Of a DNA stretch of 49,624 nucleotides, positions 15,520 through 23,718 are shown piece after piece; position 1 is the stretch's first letter; each line of letters begins with the position of its first letter. Source of the stretch: CALMEH01 sp964548225 (lineage in GTDB: Bacteria; Acidobacteriota; Blastocatellia; Pyrinomonadales; Pyrinomonadaceae); assembly GCA_964548225.1 (NCBI GenBank), contig CAZJQP010000029.1, forward strand, positions 1 through 49,624. Reading direction: 5' to 3'. A program made the position numbers and the translations under genes. The notes below the pieces were generated by a model. It searched no databases and had not been told where the DNA came from. It worked only from the letters and a program-made list of their open reading frames with translations.

Positions 15520-16992
15520 TTAGTAAGCCTTTGCAAATAAAACTCTTTTTGCTGATTCTTTACCTGAATAAACGCACGTTCCGCTTTGTGCGATTGAATT
15601 GAACGGAATACAGCGAATAGTCGCTTTAGTTTCCGCTTTGATTTTTTCTTCGGTTTCGGCAGTTCCGTCCCAATGCGCGAGGACAAAGCCGCCTTTTTCG
15701 ATTTGGGCTTTGAATTCGTCCCAAGTTTCAACGACAAAAGTGTTTTCTTCACGGAATTTAAGAGCTTTTTTGTAAATATTTGTTTGTATTTCTTCGAGCA
15801 AATTTTCAACAAAATCAGCAATTCCTTCGATTGAAACGGATTCTTTGGTTAAAGTATCGCGCCGCGCAACTTCGATTACATTATTTTCCAAATCGCGCAT
15901 TCCCAAACCGAGACGCACGGGAACACCTTTGAGTTCGTATTCAGCAAATTTCCAACCCGAACGCTGTTTGTCGTCGTCGTCATATTTGACTGAAATTCCT
16001 TTCGCTTTCAACGCTTCAAAAATCGGATTAACGGCTTCAGTGATTTTCGCCAAATCTTCTTCGCTTCGATGAATCGGAATAATTACGACTTGAATCGGCG
16101 CAAGTTTCGGTGGTAAAACTAATCCGTTATCGTCGGAATGCGCCATAATCAATGCGCCCATCAAACGAGTCGAAACGCCCCACGAAGTCGCCCACGGATG
16201 TTCAAGTTTGCCTTCTTTGTTAGTAAATTGAACGTCAAAACCTTTCGCAAAATTTTGTCCGAGAAAATGCGAAGTTCCGCATTGCAGAGCTTTTCCGTCC
16301 TGCATTAAACCTTCGATGCAAAGCGTATCTTCCGCGCCGGCAAATCTTTCGCTTTCGGTTTTCGCGCCTTGAATAACCGGCAAAGCCAGCCAATTTTCGG
16401 CAAAATCCGCGTAAACGCCGAGCATTTTGTTAGTTTCTTCAATCGCTTCGGCTTCGGTTGCGTGCGCTGTGTGTCCTTCCTGCCAGAGAAATTCTGCCGT
16501 TCGCAGAAAAATTCTGGTTCGCATTTCCCAACGCACGACATTTGCCCATTGATTGATAAGCAACGGCAAATCGCGCCACGATTGAATCCAGCCTTTGTAT
16601 GTATTCCAAATGACGGCTTCCGATGTCGGGCGAATAATCAATTCTTCTTCTAATTTCGCGTTCGGATCAACAATCAAGCCTTTGCCGTCGGGATTTGCTT
16701 TTAAACGATAATGCGTTACAACGGCGCATTCTTTGGCAAAACCTTCGGCGTGTTCTTCTTCTTTCTCAAGAAAAGATTTCGGCACGAAAAGCGGAAAATA
16801 TGCGTTGACGTGACCTGTCGCTTTGAACATATCGTCAAGCGCACTTTGCATTTTTTCCCAAATCGCAAAGCCGTAGGGTTTTATCACCATACAACCGCGA
16901 ACTGCCGAGTTTTCCGCCAAATTCGCACGTTTAACGATTTCGTTATACCACTCCGAATAATTTTCGCTTCTTTTAGGTAATGCTTTGCTCAT
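15520..16992 (-). CDS. proS: Prolyl-tRNA synthetase, archaeal/eukaryote-like type
   Basis: The enzyme charges tRNA-Pro. The 490-residue length and lack of the editing (INS) insertion place it in the shorter archaeal/eukaryote-like class, which is also widespread in bacteria. Class II motifs are visible: motif 2-like 'NQWANVVRWEMRTRIFLRTAEFLWQEGHTAHA' (given in parts: RWEMRTRIFLRTAEFLWQEG), motif 3-like 'SWGVSTRLMGALIMAHSDD', then the anticodon-binding domain ('APIQVVIIPIHRS') and the C-terminal extension ending SAKRVLFAKAY with C-x-P and C-V-Y segments. It is divergent from the Uma2-family gene at 17078. No other translation gene is adjacent. Confidence 0.96.
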   Translation of the reverse strand: MSKALPKRSENYSEWYNEIVKRANLAENSAVRGCMVIKPYGFAIWEKMQSALDDMFKATGHVNAYFPLFVPKSFLEKEEEHAEGFAKECAVVTHYRLKANPDGKGLIVDPNAKLEEELIIRPTSEAVIWNTYKGWIQSWRDLPLLINQWANVVRWEMRTRIFLRTAEFLWQEGHTAHATEAEAIEETNKMLGVYADFAENWLALPVIQGAKTESERFAGAEDTLCIEGLMQDGKALQCGTSHFLGQNFAKGFDVQFTNKEGKLEHPWATSWGVSTRLMGALIMAHSDDNGLVLPPKLAPIQVVIIPIHRSEEDLAKITEAVNPIFEALKAKGISVKYDDDDKQRSGWKFAEYELKGVPVRLGLGMRDLENNVIEVARRDTLTKESVSIEGIADFVENLLEEIQTNIYKKALKFREENTFVVETWDEFKAQIEKGGFVLAHWDGTAETEEKIKAETKATIRCIPFNSIAQSGTCVYSGKESAKRVLFAKAY

Positions 16993-17077
16993 AATTCAAA
17001 AGTGAAATGATAAAACAAATCTTGGAAAGAAACAATTTGCGTTTATTTTTAGGTTGGTTTGGTGGTAAATTATTGCT

Positions 17078-17725
17078 ATGGCTCTGGCGAAACCGAAAGT
17101 TTATTTTTATACGACGGAAGAGTATTTAGAGATTGACCGCGCAACCGATGAACGCTATGAGTATATTGACGGCGAAATCTTTCAAATGGCGGGCGAAAGC
17201 GGCGAACACGGCGATATTTGCACGAATTTGGTGAGCGGACTTAAGCCACAGTTAAAAGACAAAAATTGTCGTGTTCGTTCCAAAGATACGAAAGTCAAAA
17301 GCGGCGCAATTTATCACAAAAGCAATCAAGTGGCGAAAGGAATGTTTTCTTATCCTGATGTCGTGATTATTTGCGGCGAACCCGAATATCACGATAAACA
17401 CCGCGATATTATTTTAAATCCTAAAGTTATTATCGAAGTATTATCTGATTCAACTGCACAATTTGACCGCACTGATAAATTTATGCGCTATCGAATGTTT
17501 AATGATACTTTGTCCGATTATATTTTGATTTCGCAGGACGAACCGATAATCGAACATTTTGTTCGGGACGAAAATAATAATTGGATACCGCGAACTTTTG
17601 TCGGATTAAATAAAACTATCAAAATCGAATCGGTCGGTTGCGAATTGTCTCTCGCCGAAATTTATGAACTCGTTGAATTTTCCGATGAAATTCTGAGGGA
17701 AATCGAGCAAAATCATTATTATTAA
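17078..17725 (+). CDS. Uma2-family (DUF820) putative restriction-like endonuclease
   Basis: The 215-residue product shows the Uma2 pattern: 'TEEYLEIDRATDERYEYIDGEIFQMAG' near the N-terminus (given in parts), 'YPDVVIICGEPEYH', and 'NPKVIIEVLSDSTAQFDRTDKFMRYR', where D, E and the downstream K/Q correspond to the PD-(D/E)xK nuclease core. These proteins are abundant in cyanobacteria, Chloroflexota and Acidobacteriota and are of uncertain role. It ends one base before the proline dehydrogenase start, so the two are probably cotranscribed. No toxin-antitoxin partner is visible. Confidence 0.9.
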   Translation: MALAKPKVYFYTTEEYLEIDRATDERYEYIDGEIFQMAGESGEHGDICTNLVSGLKPQLKDKNCRVRSKDTKVKSGAIYHKSNQVAKGMFSYPDVVIICGEPEYHDKHRDIILNPKVIIEVLSDSTAQFDRTDKFMRYRMFNDTLSDYILISQDEPIIEHFVRDENNNWIPRTFVGLNKTIKIESVGCELSLAEIYELVEFSDEILREIEQNHYY

Positions 17726-17726
17726 A

Positions 17727-18902
17727 ATGAACGACTTTAAATTAAACTTCCAAGACATAGAAACAGCTTTTGCCGATAAGTCGAACTCGGAATTGAAGGA
17801 GAAATATCGCCTTTTCAAGATGATGAGTTCGCCTTTTCTGGTTGGCATCGGCACTTCGATCACGAATTTTGCCTTTTCCATCGGTTTGCCGATTTCGGGT
17901 TTGATAAAAGCGACGATGTTCGAGCAATTTTGTGGCGGCGAGACAATCGAAGAGTGTGAAAAAACGATTAAAAAACTCGGTTTGTCGCACATCGGGACAA
18001 TTTTAGATTATTCCGTCGAAGGGAAATTTGCCGAAGAAGATTTCGAGCGTGCCAAAGAAGAAACGATTCTAAACTTAAAACGTGCCAAAGGTGATGAGAA
18101 TATTCCGTTTGCGGTTTTCAAAGTTACCGGAATTGCTCCATTCGGAACGCTCGAGAAAGTTAGTGCGGGAAGTGTTTTGCCGGAAAAAAATCAAGTTAAA
18201 TGGGAAGCCGTAAAACGCCGCGTAAATGAAATTTGCGAATTTGCTCATTCAATCGAACAACCGATTTTTATTGATGCAGAAGAAACTTGGATACAAAACG
18301 CGATTGATGAATTAGCGACCGAAATGATGGAAAAATATAACCGTGAAAAAGCGATTGTTTATAATACGATTCAGCTTTATCGCCACGACCGTCTTGAATA
18401 TTTGAAAAAATCTCACTCTGAAGCAAAATCAAAAGGTTACATTTTAGGAGAAAAGCTCGTTCGTGGCGCATATATGGAAAAAGAGCGTGCAAGAGCCGAA
18501 GAATTAGGTTATCCAAGTCCGATTCAGCCGGACAAATCTGCAACTGACAGAGATTATGATGCCGCAGTAAATTATTGTTTAGAAAATGTCGAAACAATTG
18601 CTTTTGTTGCCGGAACGCACAACGAACTCAGCACACAAACACTCGCGCAGAAAATGCACGAAAAAGGAATTGCGCCAAATCATCCGCACGTTTACTTTTC
18701 GCAACTTTACGGGATGAGCGACAATCTTTCCTACGTTTTGGCGAAAAGCGATTACAATGTTTCAAAATATGTTCCTTACGGTCCGGTCAAAGATGCGATT
18801 CCGTATCTTACGCGCCGCGCACAGGAAAACACTTCGGTAATGGGACAAGTCAGCCGCGAACTCGATTTGATTGGTAAAGAATTAAAAAGACGGAACATTT
18901 AA
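17727..18902 (+). CDS. Proline dehydrogenase
   Basis: The flavoenzyme oxidises proline to pyrroline-5-carboxylate, the first step of proline catabolism. The 391-residue single-domain product resembles the Bacteroidota-type family: 'IFIDAEETWIQNAIDEL' (strand with catalytic-region Asp), 'NTIQLYRHDRLEYL', 'LVRGAYMEKERARAEELGY' (conserved RGAYxxxE), and C-terminal 'YVPYGPVKDAIPYLTRRAQEN' with the two conserved Arg that bind proline. It lacks the P5C dehydrogenase fusion, and no P5C dehydrogenase gene is nearby. It follows the Uma2-family gene with one base between. Its stop codon lies in an intercistronic inverted repeat. Confidence 0.93.
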   Translation: MNDFKLNFQDIETAFADKSNSELKEKYRLFKMMSSPFLVGIGTSITNFAFSIGLPISGLIKATMFEQFCGGETIEECEKTIKKLGLSHIGTILDYSVEGKFAEEDFERAKEETILNLKRAKGDENIPFAVFKVTGIAPFGTLEKVSAGSVLPEKNQVKWEAVKRRVNEICEFAHSIEQPIFIDAEETWIQNAIDELATEMMEKYNREKAIVYNTIQLYRHDRLEYLKKSHSEAKSKGYILGEKLVRGAYMEKERARAEELGYPSPIQPDKSATDRDYDAAVNYCLENVETIAFVAGTHNELSTQTLAQKMHEKGIAPNHPHVYFSQLYGMSDNLSYVLAKSDYNVSKYVPYGPVKDAIPYLTRRAQENTSVMGQVSRELDLIGKELKRRNI

Positions 18903-18994
18903 GATTTATCATTGAACATTTATCGGATATTCAACGTAAATTCCGATAATTGAAAATAGAATGAATTCAAATGATAAATTTCCAATGTTAAATG
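18896..18994. repeat. Nested inverted repeat from proline dehydrogenase stop to next start
   Basis: CATTTAA at 18896-18902 (ending in the stop codon) pairs with TTAAATG at 18988-18994 (ending in the first ATG of the next gene). Inside, ATTTATCATT pairs with AATGATAAAT-type sequence near 18970-18980, and TATCGGA near 18921 pairs with TCCGATA near 18942. The repeats are degenerate ATTTATC/ACATTTA units. Confidence 0.5.
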
Positions 18995-19459
18995 ATTATG
19001 TTTTGCCCGAAATGCGGAAATGCTGACCAAAAACAAAATACGTTTTGCCGAAATTGCGGCACGTTTTTGCCTGATTTCGATAAATTAAAAACTTCCGAAA
19101 CATCGCCCGAAACAAATTTGAGGGCAAATATTGTTTTGAGTTCGATGACGGCAATTGTTAGTTTGACGTTAGCGATTTTGCTTTATTATTTTTTTCTCGG
19201 CAAACCTGACACACCGATTATTATTTATCTGACGGCAGGATTTTTAACAGCAATGTTCTTTTGGCAAGCACAAAGTTTTTGGCGAACTTTGCTTTTGAAA
19301 AAACAATTTCCAAAAAGAAATGTCGAAACAAACTACGAATTAAAAGACGCGAAAACAGGCAAATTGCTCAACGAGCCTGATTTTGAAATGCACATTCCGG
19401 CAAGCATTGTCGAAAATACGACTAAACATCTCGACAAAATTCCACGAAAATCATCTTAA
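18992..19459 (+). CDS. Zinc-ribbon membrane protein with two TM helices
   Basis: The 155-residue product starts with a zinc ribbon, CPKC (residues 5-8) and CRNC (19-22), then a short linker and two adjacent TM helices (about 48-70 and 76-95). A cytoplasmic tail of about 55 residues follows. The first ATG is at 18992; the third residue is also Met (18998) and could be the true start. The last nine bases overlap the 3' end of a convergent gene. Zinc-ribbon membrane proteins of this kind are common in the suspected lineage. The function is unknown. Confidence 0.75.
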   Translation: MIMFCPKCGNADQKQNTFCRNCGTFLPDFDKLKTSETSPETNLRANIVLSSMTAIVSLTLAILLYYFFLGKPDTPIIIYLTAGFLTAMFFWQAQSFWRTLLLKKQFPKRNVETNYELKDAKTGKLLNEPDFEMHIPASIVENTTKHLDKIPRKSS

Positions 19460-19807
19460 ACCGAGAAGCAGACGAATCGAAAGGTCTGAAATCTTGCGTT
19501 CTCTGTTTTTCCAATCTTCCAAAGGCTTTAAATCAGAATCATTTAGCGGTGTGTTCATCATTCGCGCCGTTTGTGTGGATTCAAAAGCACGATTTGTCAG
19601 CGCAACGTGTGGAATGCTGATTGTCAAAGGCATTCGATTTTCCAACGCCGAATCTGCCATTTCGACATCGAGGAACATTTCGTTGTAAGCCGCTAAATGC
19701 CAGATTTTTTCGCCTTCGTGTTCGCTTATTGCCAAAAGCCGTAAAAGCCCGAAACCGCTCTCGATTTGAAAAATTAAATAATCGCCTGCTTGAAAATTTT
19801 GAGACAT
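19451..19807 (-). CDS. Hypothetical protein, convergent overlap with its neighbour
   Basis: This 118-residue cytoplasmic product has no TM segment and a beta-rich N-terminal half ('FQAGDYLIFQIESGFGLLRLLAI', shown in part as GDYLIFQIESGFGLLRLLAI), followed by 'KIWHLAAYNEMFLDVEMAD' and a charged helical end. No family is recognised. Its stop overlaps by nine bases the stop of the plus-strand zinc-ribbon gene, and it is divergent from the deaminase gene at 19866. The protein-like composition and fit between its neighbours favour a real gene. Confidence 0.65.
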   Translation of the reverse strand: MSQNFQAGDYLIFQIESGFGLLRLLAISEHEGEKIWHLAAYNEMFLDVEMADSALENRMPLTISIPHVALTNRAFESTQTARMMNTPLNDSDLKPLEDWKNRERKISDLSIRLLLGLR

Positions 19808-19812
19808 AATTC

Positions 19813-19846
19813 TATTTGCGATTTTAAATTTGCGATTTGCGATTTG
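19813..19846 (+). repeat. ATTTGCG tandem run in a divergent promoter region
   Basis: Three to four degenerate ATTTGCG 7-mers lie between the divergent starts at 19807 and 19866. This is another example of the short-unit repeats seen in many spacers of this window, here without a pairing arm. Confidence 0.5.
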
Positions 19847-19865
19847 GCAAGTTGATAATCGAACA

Positions 19866-20312
19866 ATGATTGATTATCAAGAAATGTTGGACGTGGCGAT
19901 TGAAGAAGCTCGGATTGGTTTAAGCGAAGGTGGAATTCCGATTGGCGCGGCACTTTTTGACCGCAACGGAAATCTGTTAGGCAAAGGACATAATCGGCGC
20001 GTGCAAGAAAATGACGCATCGGTTCACGGCGAAACCGACGCTTTTCGCAAAAGCGGACGGCAGAAATCTTACGCAAATAAGATTATGGTTACGACGCTTG
20101 CGCCATGTTGGTATTGTTCGGGTTTGGTTCGGCAATTTAAAATCGGCACGGTTGTTGTCGGCGAATCGGTAAATTTTGACGGCGGAATCGAATGGTTACG
20201 CGAAAACGGCGTTGAAGTTATTGATTTGAATTCCGGCGAATGTATAGAAATGTTGGGCGAATATATCAAACAAAACCCCGAAATCTGGAACGAAGATATT
20301 GGCGAGGAATAA
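19866..20312 (+). CDS. Nucleoside/cytosine deaminase, yeast Fcy1-like
   Basis: The 148-residue product (ATG at 19866 preferred; upstream codons are repeat sequence) is a zinc-dependent deaminase. The zinc and catalytic residues are His54 and Glu56 in VHGETDA, and Cys81 and Cys84 in APCWYCSG. The HGE form and overall length resemble yeast cytosine deaminase rather than TadA, which has HAE and tRNA-binding features. 'EGGIPIGAALFDRNGNLLGKG' is the typical family start. The expected reaction is deamination of cytosine or a related base for salvage. It stands alone, followed by a CACGAA-type hairpin. Confidence 0.88.
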   Translation: MIDYQEMLDVAIEEARIGLSEGGIPIGAALFDRNGNLLGKGHNRRVQENDASVHGETDAFRKSGRQKSYANKIMVTTLAPCWYCSGLVRQFKIGTVVVGESVNFDGGIEWLRENGVEVIDLNSGECIEMLGEYIKQNPEIWNEDIGEE

Positions 20313-20355
20313 AATTGAAACCTTGTTTGAAAACTTGAAAAGTAATAAGAAATTA

Positions 20356-20433
20356 ACCACGAAATAACACGAATCGGCACGAAATTTTTCCGACTTTCGA
20401 CTTCTTTCGTGTATTTTCGTGTTATTTCGTGGT
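20356..20433. terminator. CACGAA-type hairpin between convergent genes
   Basis: Positions 20356-20373 and 20416-20433 form a perfect 18-bp stem of CACGAA-like repeats, and a further 7 bp pair inside (CACGAAA at 20378-20384 with 20405-20411). It lies between the ends of the deaminase gene and the minus-strand protease gene, so it may work as a shared terminator. A degenerate relative is visible near 238-295. Confidence 0.6.
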
Positions 20434-20468
20434 AAAAAATCTTAAAATCGGAGTTTTCAAACAGATTC

Positions 20469-21704
20469 CTAATCAAAAACGAGTTCGATTTTCATTTCTT
20501 TCATCACATCGCTGATCGGATTTGCCACGCCATAATTGTTGACTACGATTTGCGCGGTTTCTTCGGCATCTTTTACATCAATCTTGCCGTTTGCACCCGC
20601 AAATATCAGTCCGACAGCGTTGTTTTCGCCGTCAACGAGCAGCGAACCGCTGTCGCCTTTGTCAACAAATTTTTCGTATTGCGTTTTGTCGGTTTCGGTC
20701 AAAAATTGGTCGGCGAAAAATGCTTCTTTGCCCGTGCGGTCGTATTTTATCCAAATATCGAGCGCAACGGAGAAAAGTTTTCCGCTCGTGTAGCCGGTCG
20801 TGCGTCCGAATTTTTGATTTTTTTCGCCGATTTCGACTTCTTCTTTTTCGGCGTAGCGTTTGATTTCGCCGATGAATGGCAGAAGAAATTTATATTCTTG
20901 CTGTTTGAAAAGTTTGGCGATTGCCACATCAATTCGGTTTGCGTCCGTTACGTCGTTTTCAAATTTCAGCGGCGAAAGTTTTGTCAATTCGGCAATCGCA
21001 CGGCTTTGTCCGCCTTCGCCCGGACTCGGTTGCAAGATAAAATCGTGGGCTTCGACGTTCATTCGCCGCAAATCGGCGAAAACGTGCGAATTACTCAAAA
21101 GATAAATCTCCGAACGCCGCATAATGAAGGATTTTTTGCGGCAAAAATAGCCGATTGTGCCACTGTTCCCGTCCAAATTCGCATTTGCGCCGCTGATTCC
21201 GCCGACGATTGTTTCCTGATGTCCGCGAATCAGTTTTTTATATTCTTCGGTCGAAAAATTTGCAAAAAAATCTTGCCCTGAAAGAAAACTCGCTTGCGGC
21301 ATCAGCACGACAACGAGCGGAATATTTTCAAAGACATTCGGAATTTGCTCATTCGGATTTGCGTCAAACGGCGGTTCGTTTGAATTGTTGACAAAAATCT
21401 GTATGCAAAATTCGCCCGAAGCAAGTTTGCCGATGCCGATGCCGTGAATCTTTTTTGACGCGCCTTTGCGTAGCCAGCGCATCGTCAATTTGTTTTTGAT
21501 TTTGATGATGTTCCGTAAAGCCGGAACATTTTTGTTGCGCGGCGCACGGCGCAATGATTTGGCGCGTAGATATTTTGAAACTAAATACCAAACAATCCAC
21601 ACCGCAACCAACGACGCGACAACCCAAGTTATTTGCGAATCATATTGAATGACTTCTTCAATTTTGGTATATTCTCTTACTTCAGCAAAAAAAAATAAAA
21701 TCAT
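20469..21704 (-). CDS. Membrane-anchored trypsin-like serine protease
   Basis: The 411-residue product has one TM helix near the N-terminus (about residues 24-42), a basic stretch, and a chymotrypsin-fold protease part. The likely catalytic triad is His207 (SNSHVFAD), Asp259 (NRIDVAIAKL) and Ser352 (DKGDSGSLLVD), all in the right order and spacing. Before the domain is a region 'KKIHGIGIGKLASGEFCIQI' as in other bacterial proteins of this type. It closes cluster A, downstream of a CHAT protein, a zinc-ribbon TM protein and an unrecognised 277-residue protein. Trypsin-like and CHAT proteases co-occur in described bacterial conflict and signalling systems, so a proteolytic relay is plausible but unproven. 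Confidence 0.85.
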   Translation of the reverse strand: MILFFFAEVREYTKIEEVIQYDSQITWVVASLVAVWIVWYLVSKYLRAKSLRRAPRNKNVPALRNIIKIKNKLTMRWLRKGASKKIHGIGIGKLASGEFCIQIFVNNSNEPPFDANPNEQIPNVFENIPLVVVLMPQASFLSGQDFFANFSTEEYKKLIRGHQETIVGGISGANANLDGNSGTIGYFCRKKSFIMRRSEIYLLSNSHVFADLRRMNVEAHDFILQPSPGEGGQSRAIAELTKLSPLKFENDVTDANRIDVAIAKLFKQQEYKFLLPFIGEIKRYAEKEEVEIGEKNQKFGRTTGYTSGKLFSVALDIWIKYDRTGKEAFFADQFLTETDKTQYEKFVDKGDSGSLLVDGENNAVGLIFAGANGKIDVKDAEETAQIVVNNYGVANPISDVMKEMKIELVFD

Positions 21705-21715
21705 AAATAAAAATA

Positions 21716-21742
21716 AGAGCGCAAAATTTGGTTTCGCGCTCT
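21716..21742 (-). terminator. Terminator after the 277-residue protein gene
   Basis: A 7-bp GC-rich stem (AGAGCGC / GCGCTCT) closes a 13-nt loop. On the minus strand it is followed by TTATTTTTATTTA. It lies 20 nt beyond the stop of the gene at 21762-22595 and just upstream of the protease gene, so it may limit but need not abolish read-through. Confidence 0.65.
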
Positions 21743-21761
21743 GAATTTCAATAAAATCAAC

Positions 21762-22595
21762 TTAATCGCCTCCGCCTCCAATCGGATGACAGAAAACCAA
21801 TTCGCCGACTGCACCGCCGCGAAGCCGTTCGGAATCGGAATTTTCCTTTGAAATTTCAAGTTCAAAACTCGTTCCTGAAGTGTCCGCAAAATACTTGTAA
21901 TATTCGGGCATATCGCTATAAACCGCGTCTTCGCTGTAATCCATATTGACGATTTCGATTCGCACGGGAAGCCCGCTCATTCGCGGAAAAGTATGCACAT
22001 CTTCCGCGTCGCCGATTTTGATTTTGAAAACAACTTCGTCCGCTTCCAATTTTACGCCGACAGTTTCCGCCACGTTTCCAAAGACTTCGCGGCTTGTTTC
22101 GTTGCCGTCCGCGTCTTTTTCAATCTTTTCAAAAAACAGATTCGTGTCCAATTTATGCGCGTAGAAAAATCCGTTTTCGATAGCGACCAGACTCGTCGGA
22201 AATGCGTCTGATTTCGTGTCTTTGACCAAATTTTCGCCGTGTAGATTTTCAAGACTGACGACCCAATTATAATCATTAAAATCTTCGCTCGTCAGACGGT
22301 CAAAATCTTCGTTGCGATAAACTTCAAAACCTTCGACGGCAGAATTTCCGTTTGTTGTAATTGAAATTTCAACGCCCTCGTCAGGCAAATTTTCATAAAC
22401 TTTCACATCTTCATAAACAATCACATCGCGCTCTAAACCGTCTTTGAAAACAGGTTTTTGAATTTTCACGCTCAAATTGTGTTTCCCGTCGCGGACGACC
22501 TCGATTTCGCCTCTCTGCCGCGACCGGCTGAAATTGACGATTCCCATTCCCGTAAATCTAACCAACGCTGTGGCTGTGCTTTCTTTGATTGACAT
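21762..22595 (-). CDS. Unrecognised 277-residue cluster A protein with Gly-rich tail
   Basis: The product has no signal peptide or TM segment and is acidic. The first part looks beta-rich with a variable-repeat feel ('VNFSRSRQRGEIEVVRDGKHN', shown in part as SRQRGEIEVVRDGKHN). A middle region 'VSLENLHGENLVKDTKSDAF' precedes a C-terminal region with 'DAEDVHTFPRMSGLPVRIEI'. The last residues are VFCHPIGGGGD, a Cys-His followed by a Gly run. I recognise no family. AGGAGA lies upstream of the ATG. Its promoter region carries the same bipartite motif (22640-22670) as the CHAT gene, which suggests co-regulation. It is a good candidate for a substrate or partner of the two proteases. Confidence 0.75.
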   Translation of the reverse strand: MSIKESTATALVRFTGMGIVNFSRSRQRGEIEVVRDGKHNLSVKIQKPVFKDGLERDVIVYEDVKVYENLPDEGVEISITTNGNSAVEGFEVYRNEDFDRLTSEDFNDYNWVVSLENLHGENLVKDTKSDAFPTSLVAIENGFFYAHKLDTNLFFEKIEKDADGNETSREVFGNVAETVGVKLEADEVVFKIKIGDAEDVHTFPRMSGLPVRIEIVNMDYSEDAVYSDMPEYYKYFADTSGTSFELEISKENSDSERLRGGAVGELVFCHPIGGGGD

Positions 22596-22639
22596 TTTTT
22601 TTGTTCTCCTAAAATTTCAAAAATTAAATACTGCAACTC

Positions 22640-22670
22640 TATGTGTCGTTTTCGCGCAAAACGTAACGAA
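22640..22670 (-). promoter_or_regulatory. Cluster A ECF-like promoter motif, copy 2
   Basis: On the minus strand the site reads TTCGTTACG, TTTT, five bases, AAAA, CGACACATA. Sequence and spacing match the copy at 27267-27297 except for the five central bases. It ends 45 nt before the ATG of the 277-residue protein. The layout (TAC-containing left half, CG-rich right half) resembles ECF sigma-factor promoters; the CGTTTT/AAAACG symmetry would also suit a dimeric regulator. Confidence 0.6.
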
Positions 22671-22674
22671 TTTT

Positions 22675-23517
22675 TTATTTTTTTTCACTGCATGTCCAAC
22701 CTCTGCCTTTTTCACAGGAAAATGATTTTTGTTTTGTTGGAAGGATGATATTAGGTTCTTTAACCGCACCGACAGCCGATTGCAGTATAATTGTCCAAAA
22801 ATAAGACACAGTAACACCGGCTTTGAAGCAACTTATATACGAAGCGTAAGTATCAGTTAGAGTCAGTTCGGCGGTTGCGGTTTTTCTGTATTTTATTTGA
22901 TATTCTTTTATGATTTCCGCTTTTTCACGCTCAATACTACTGCGAAAAAACGACTCATTTTTATTTACTAGAAACCATCTTTCATTCGCAAACTGAGGAA
23001 TGCACGGATCGGGCGGAATTGGCGTTGGTGTTCGCGGAGGCGTTACAGTCGGGGTTGGTGTCGGTGTTACTGTAACAGTTTTTGTTGGAGTAACAGACGG
23101 TGTTGGTGTTGGTGTCAATGTCGGCGAAGCCGTTTCATTGGGGGAAACTGTCGGCAAAGGTGTTTGTTCATCGGTTATTTGAATCGTCGGCTCGATTTTT
23201 GGCGAAATTGTCGGCGAAGGCGAAATATTTTGTGCTTTTTCATCCGGTTTGGTCGGCAAATTTATGTAAATTTTCATCGCTACCACGCTAATCACCAAAA
23301 TCATTATCAAAACTGTTACCAAAAGTTTTGAAATTCTGATTAACTTTTCTTTCCGCATCTGTTGCCGAAAAACTTGGCGCGAATGTGAAACCGCCTCCGC
23401 TCCTTCATTCCAAAGCGCGTCCGATTGCTTCATTTCGACCAGCGGAATTCCATCAGCAAGGCAAAACGCCAAATTTGCATCTTCATAAAAACTTCTACAT
23501 TTCGGGCAATATTTCAT
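22675..23517 (-). CDS. Membrane protein with N-terminal Cys motif and Pro/Thr-rich stalk
   Basis: The ATG at 23517 is preferred, since upstream in-frame codons run into the repeat element at 23529-23704. The 280-residue product has CPKC (residues 4-7) with one further Cys near 19, a partial zinc-ribbon-like start, then one TM helix (about 60-82). A Pro/Thr-rich stalk follows (about 90-170, with TPTPTPS-type repeats), then a C-terminal extracytoplasmic domain of about 100 residues with four Cys. Topology: zinc motif inside, stalk and domain outside. It sits between the CHAT gene and the 277-residue protein. The function is unknown. Confidence 0.75.
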   Translation of the reverse strand: MKYCPKCRSFYEDANLAFCLADGIPLVEMKQSDALWNEGAEAVSHSRQVFRQQMRKEKLIRISKLLVTVLIMILVISVVAMKIYINLPTKPDEKAQNISPSPTISPKIEPTIQITDEQTPLPTVSPNETASPTLTPTPTPSVTPTKTVTVTPTPTPTVTPPRTPTPIPPDPCIPQFANERWFLVNKNESFFRSSIEREKAEIIKEYQIKYRKTATAELTLTDTYASYISCFKAGVTVSYFWTIILQSAVGAVKEPNIILPTKQKSFSCEKGRGWTCSEKK

Positions 23518-23528
23518 AGCTTGACAAT

Positions 23529-23704
23529 CGCGGCTTTGCCGCCCGATGTGCGGAAAGGCTTTGCCTTTCCGACAGGTTATTTTTATCATTTTGAGGCTAT
23601 GCCTCATCTTCCGAACGGCTCAAGGCGTAGCCTTTCGCCGGAAATATAACCAAAATCTATCGGCGAGGCAAAGCCATCGCCGCACATCAGGCGGCACAGC
23701 CACG
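23529..23704. repeat. 176-bp element with 25-bp imperfect terminal inverted repeats
   Basis: Arms 23529-23553 and 23680-23704 are complementary with three mismatches of 25. Inside are several small hairpins built on GGCTTTGCC / GGCTATGCC / GGCGTAGCC cores (for example AAGGCTTTGCCTT near 23555-23567 and GAGGCTATGCCTC near 23593-23605). There is no coding sequence. The element fills the spacer between the CHAT gene and the start of the zinc-motif protein. It resembles REP/BIME or MITE elements, though no transposase is seen. Confidence 0.75.
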
Positions 23705-23718
23705 AAAAGAAATCACTG

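Noticed and set aside
15520..16992. Horizontal transfer of the archaeal/eukaryote-like ProRS
   Set aside because: This ProRS class is widespread in bacteria, and base composition matches the neighbours, so transfer into this lineage is not supported by the sequence alone.
20550..21281. 243-codon plus-strand open frame
   Set aside because: It is antisense to the trypsin-like protease gene, whose catalytic motifs are intact. The Phe/Cys/Arg-rich composition is typical of a shadow frame.
23529..23704. Short insertion sequence with transposase
   Set aside because: The element is 176 bp with no coding capacity, so it is recorded as a repeat element, not an IS.
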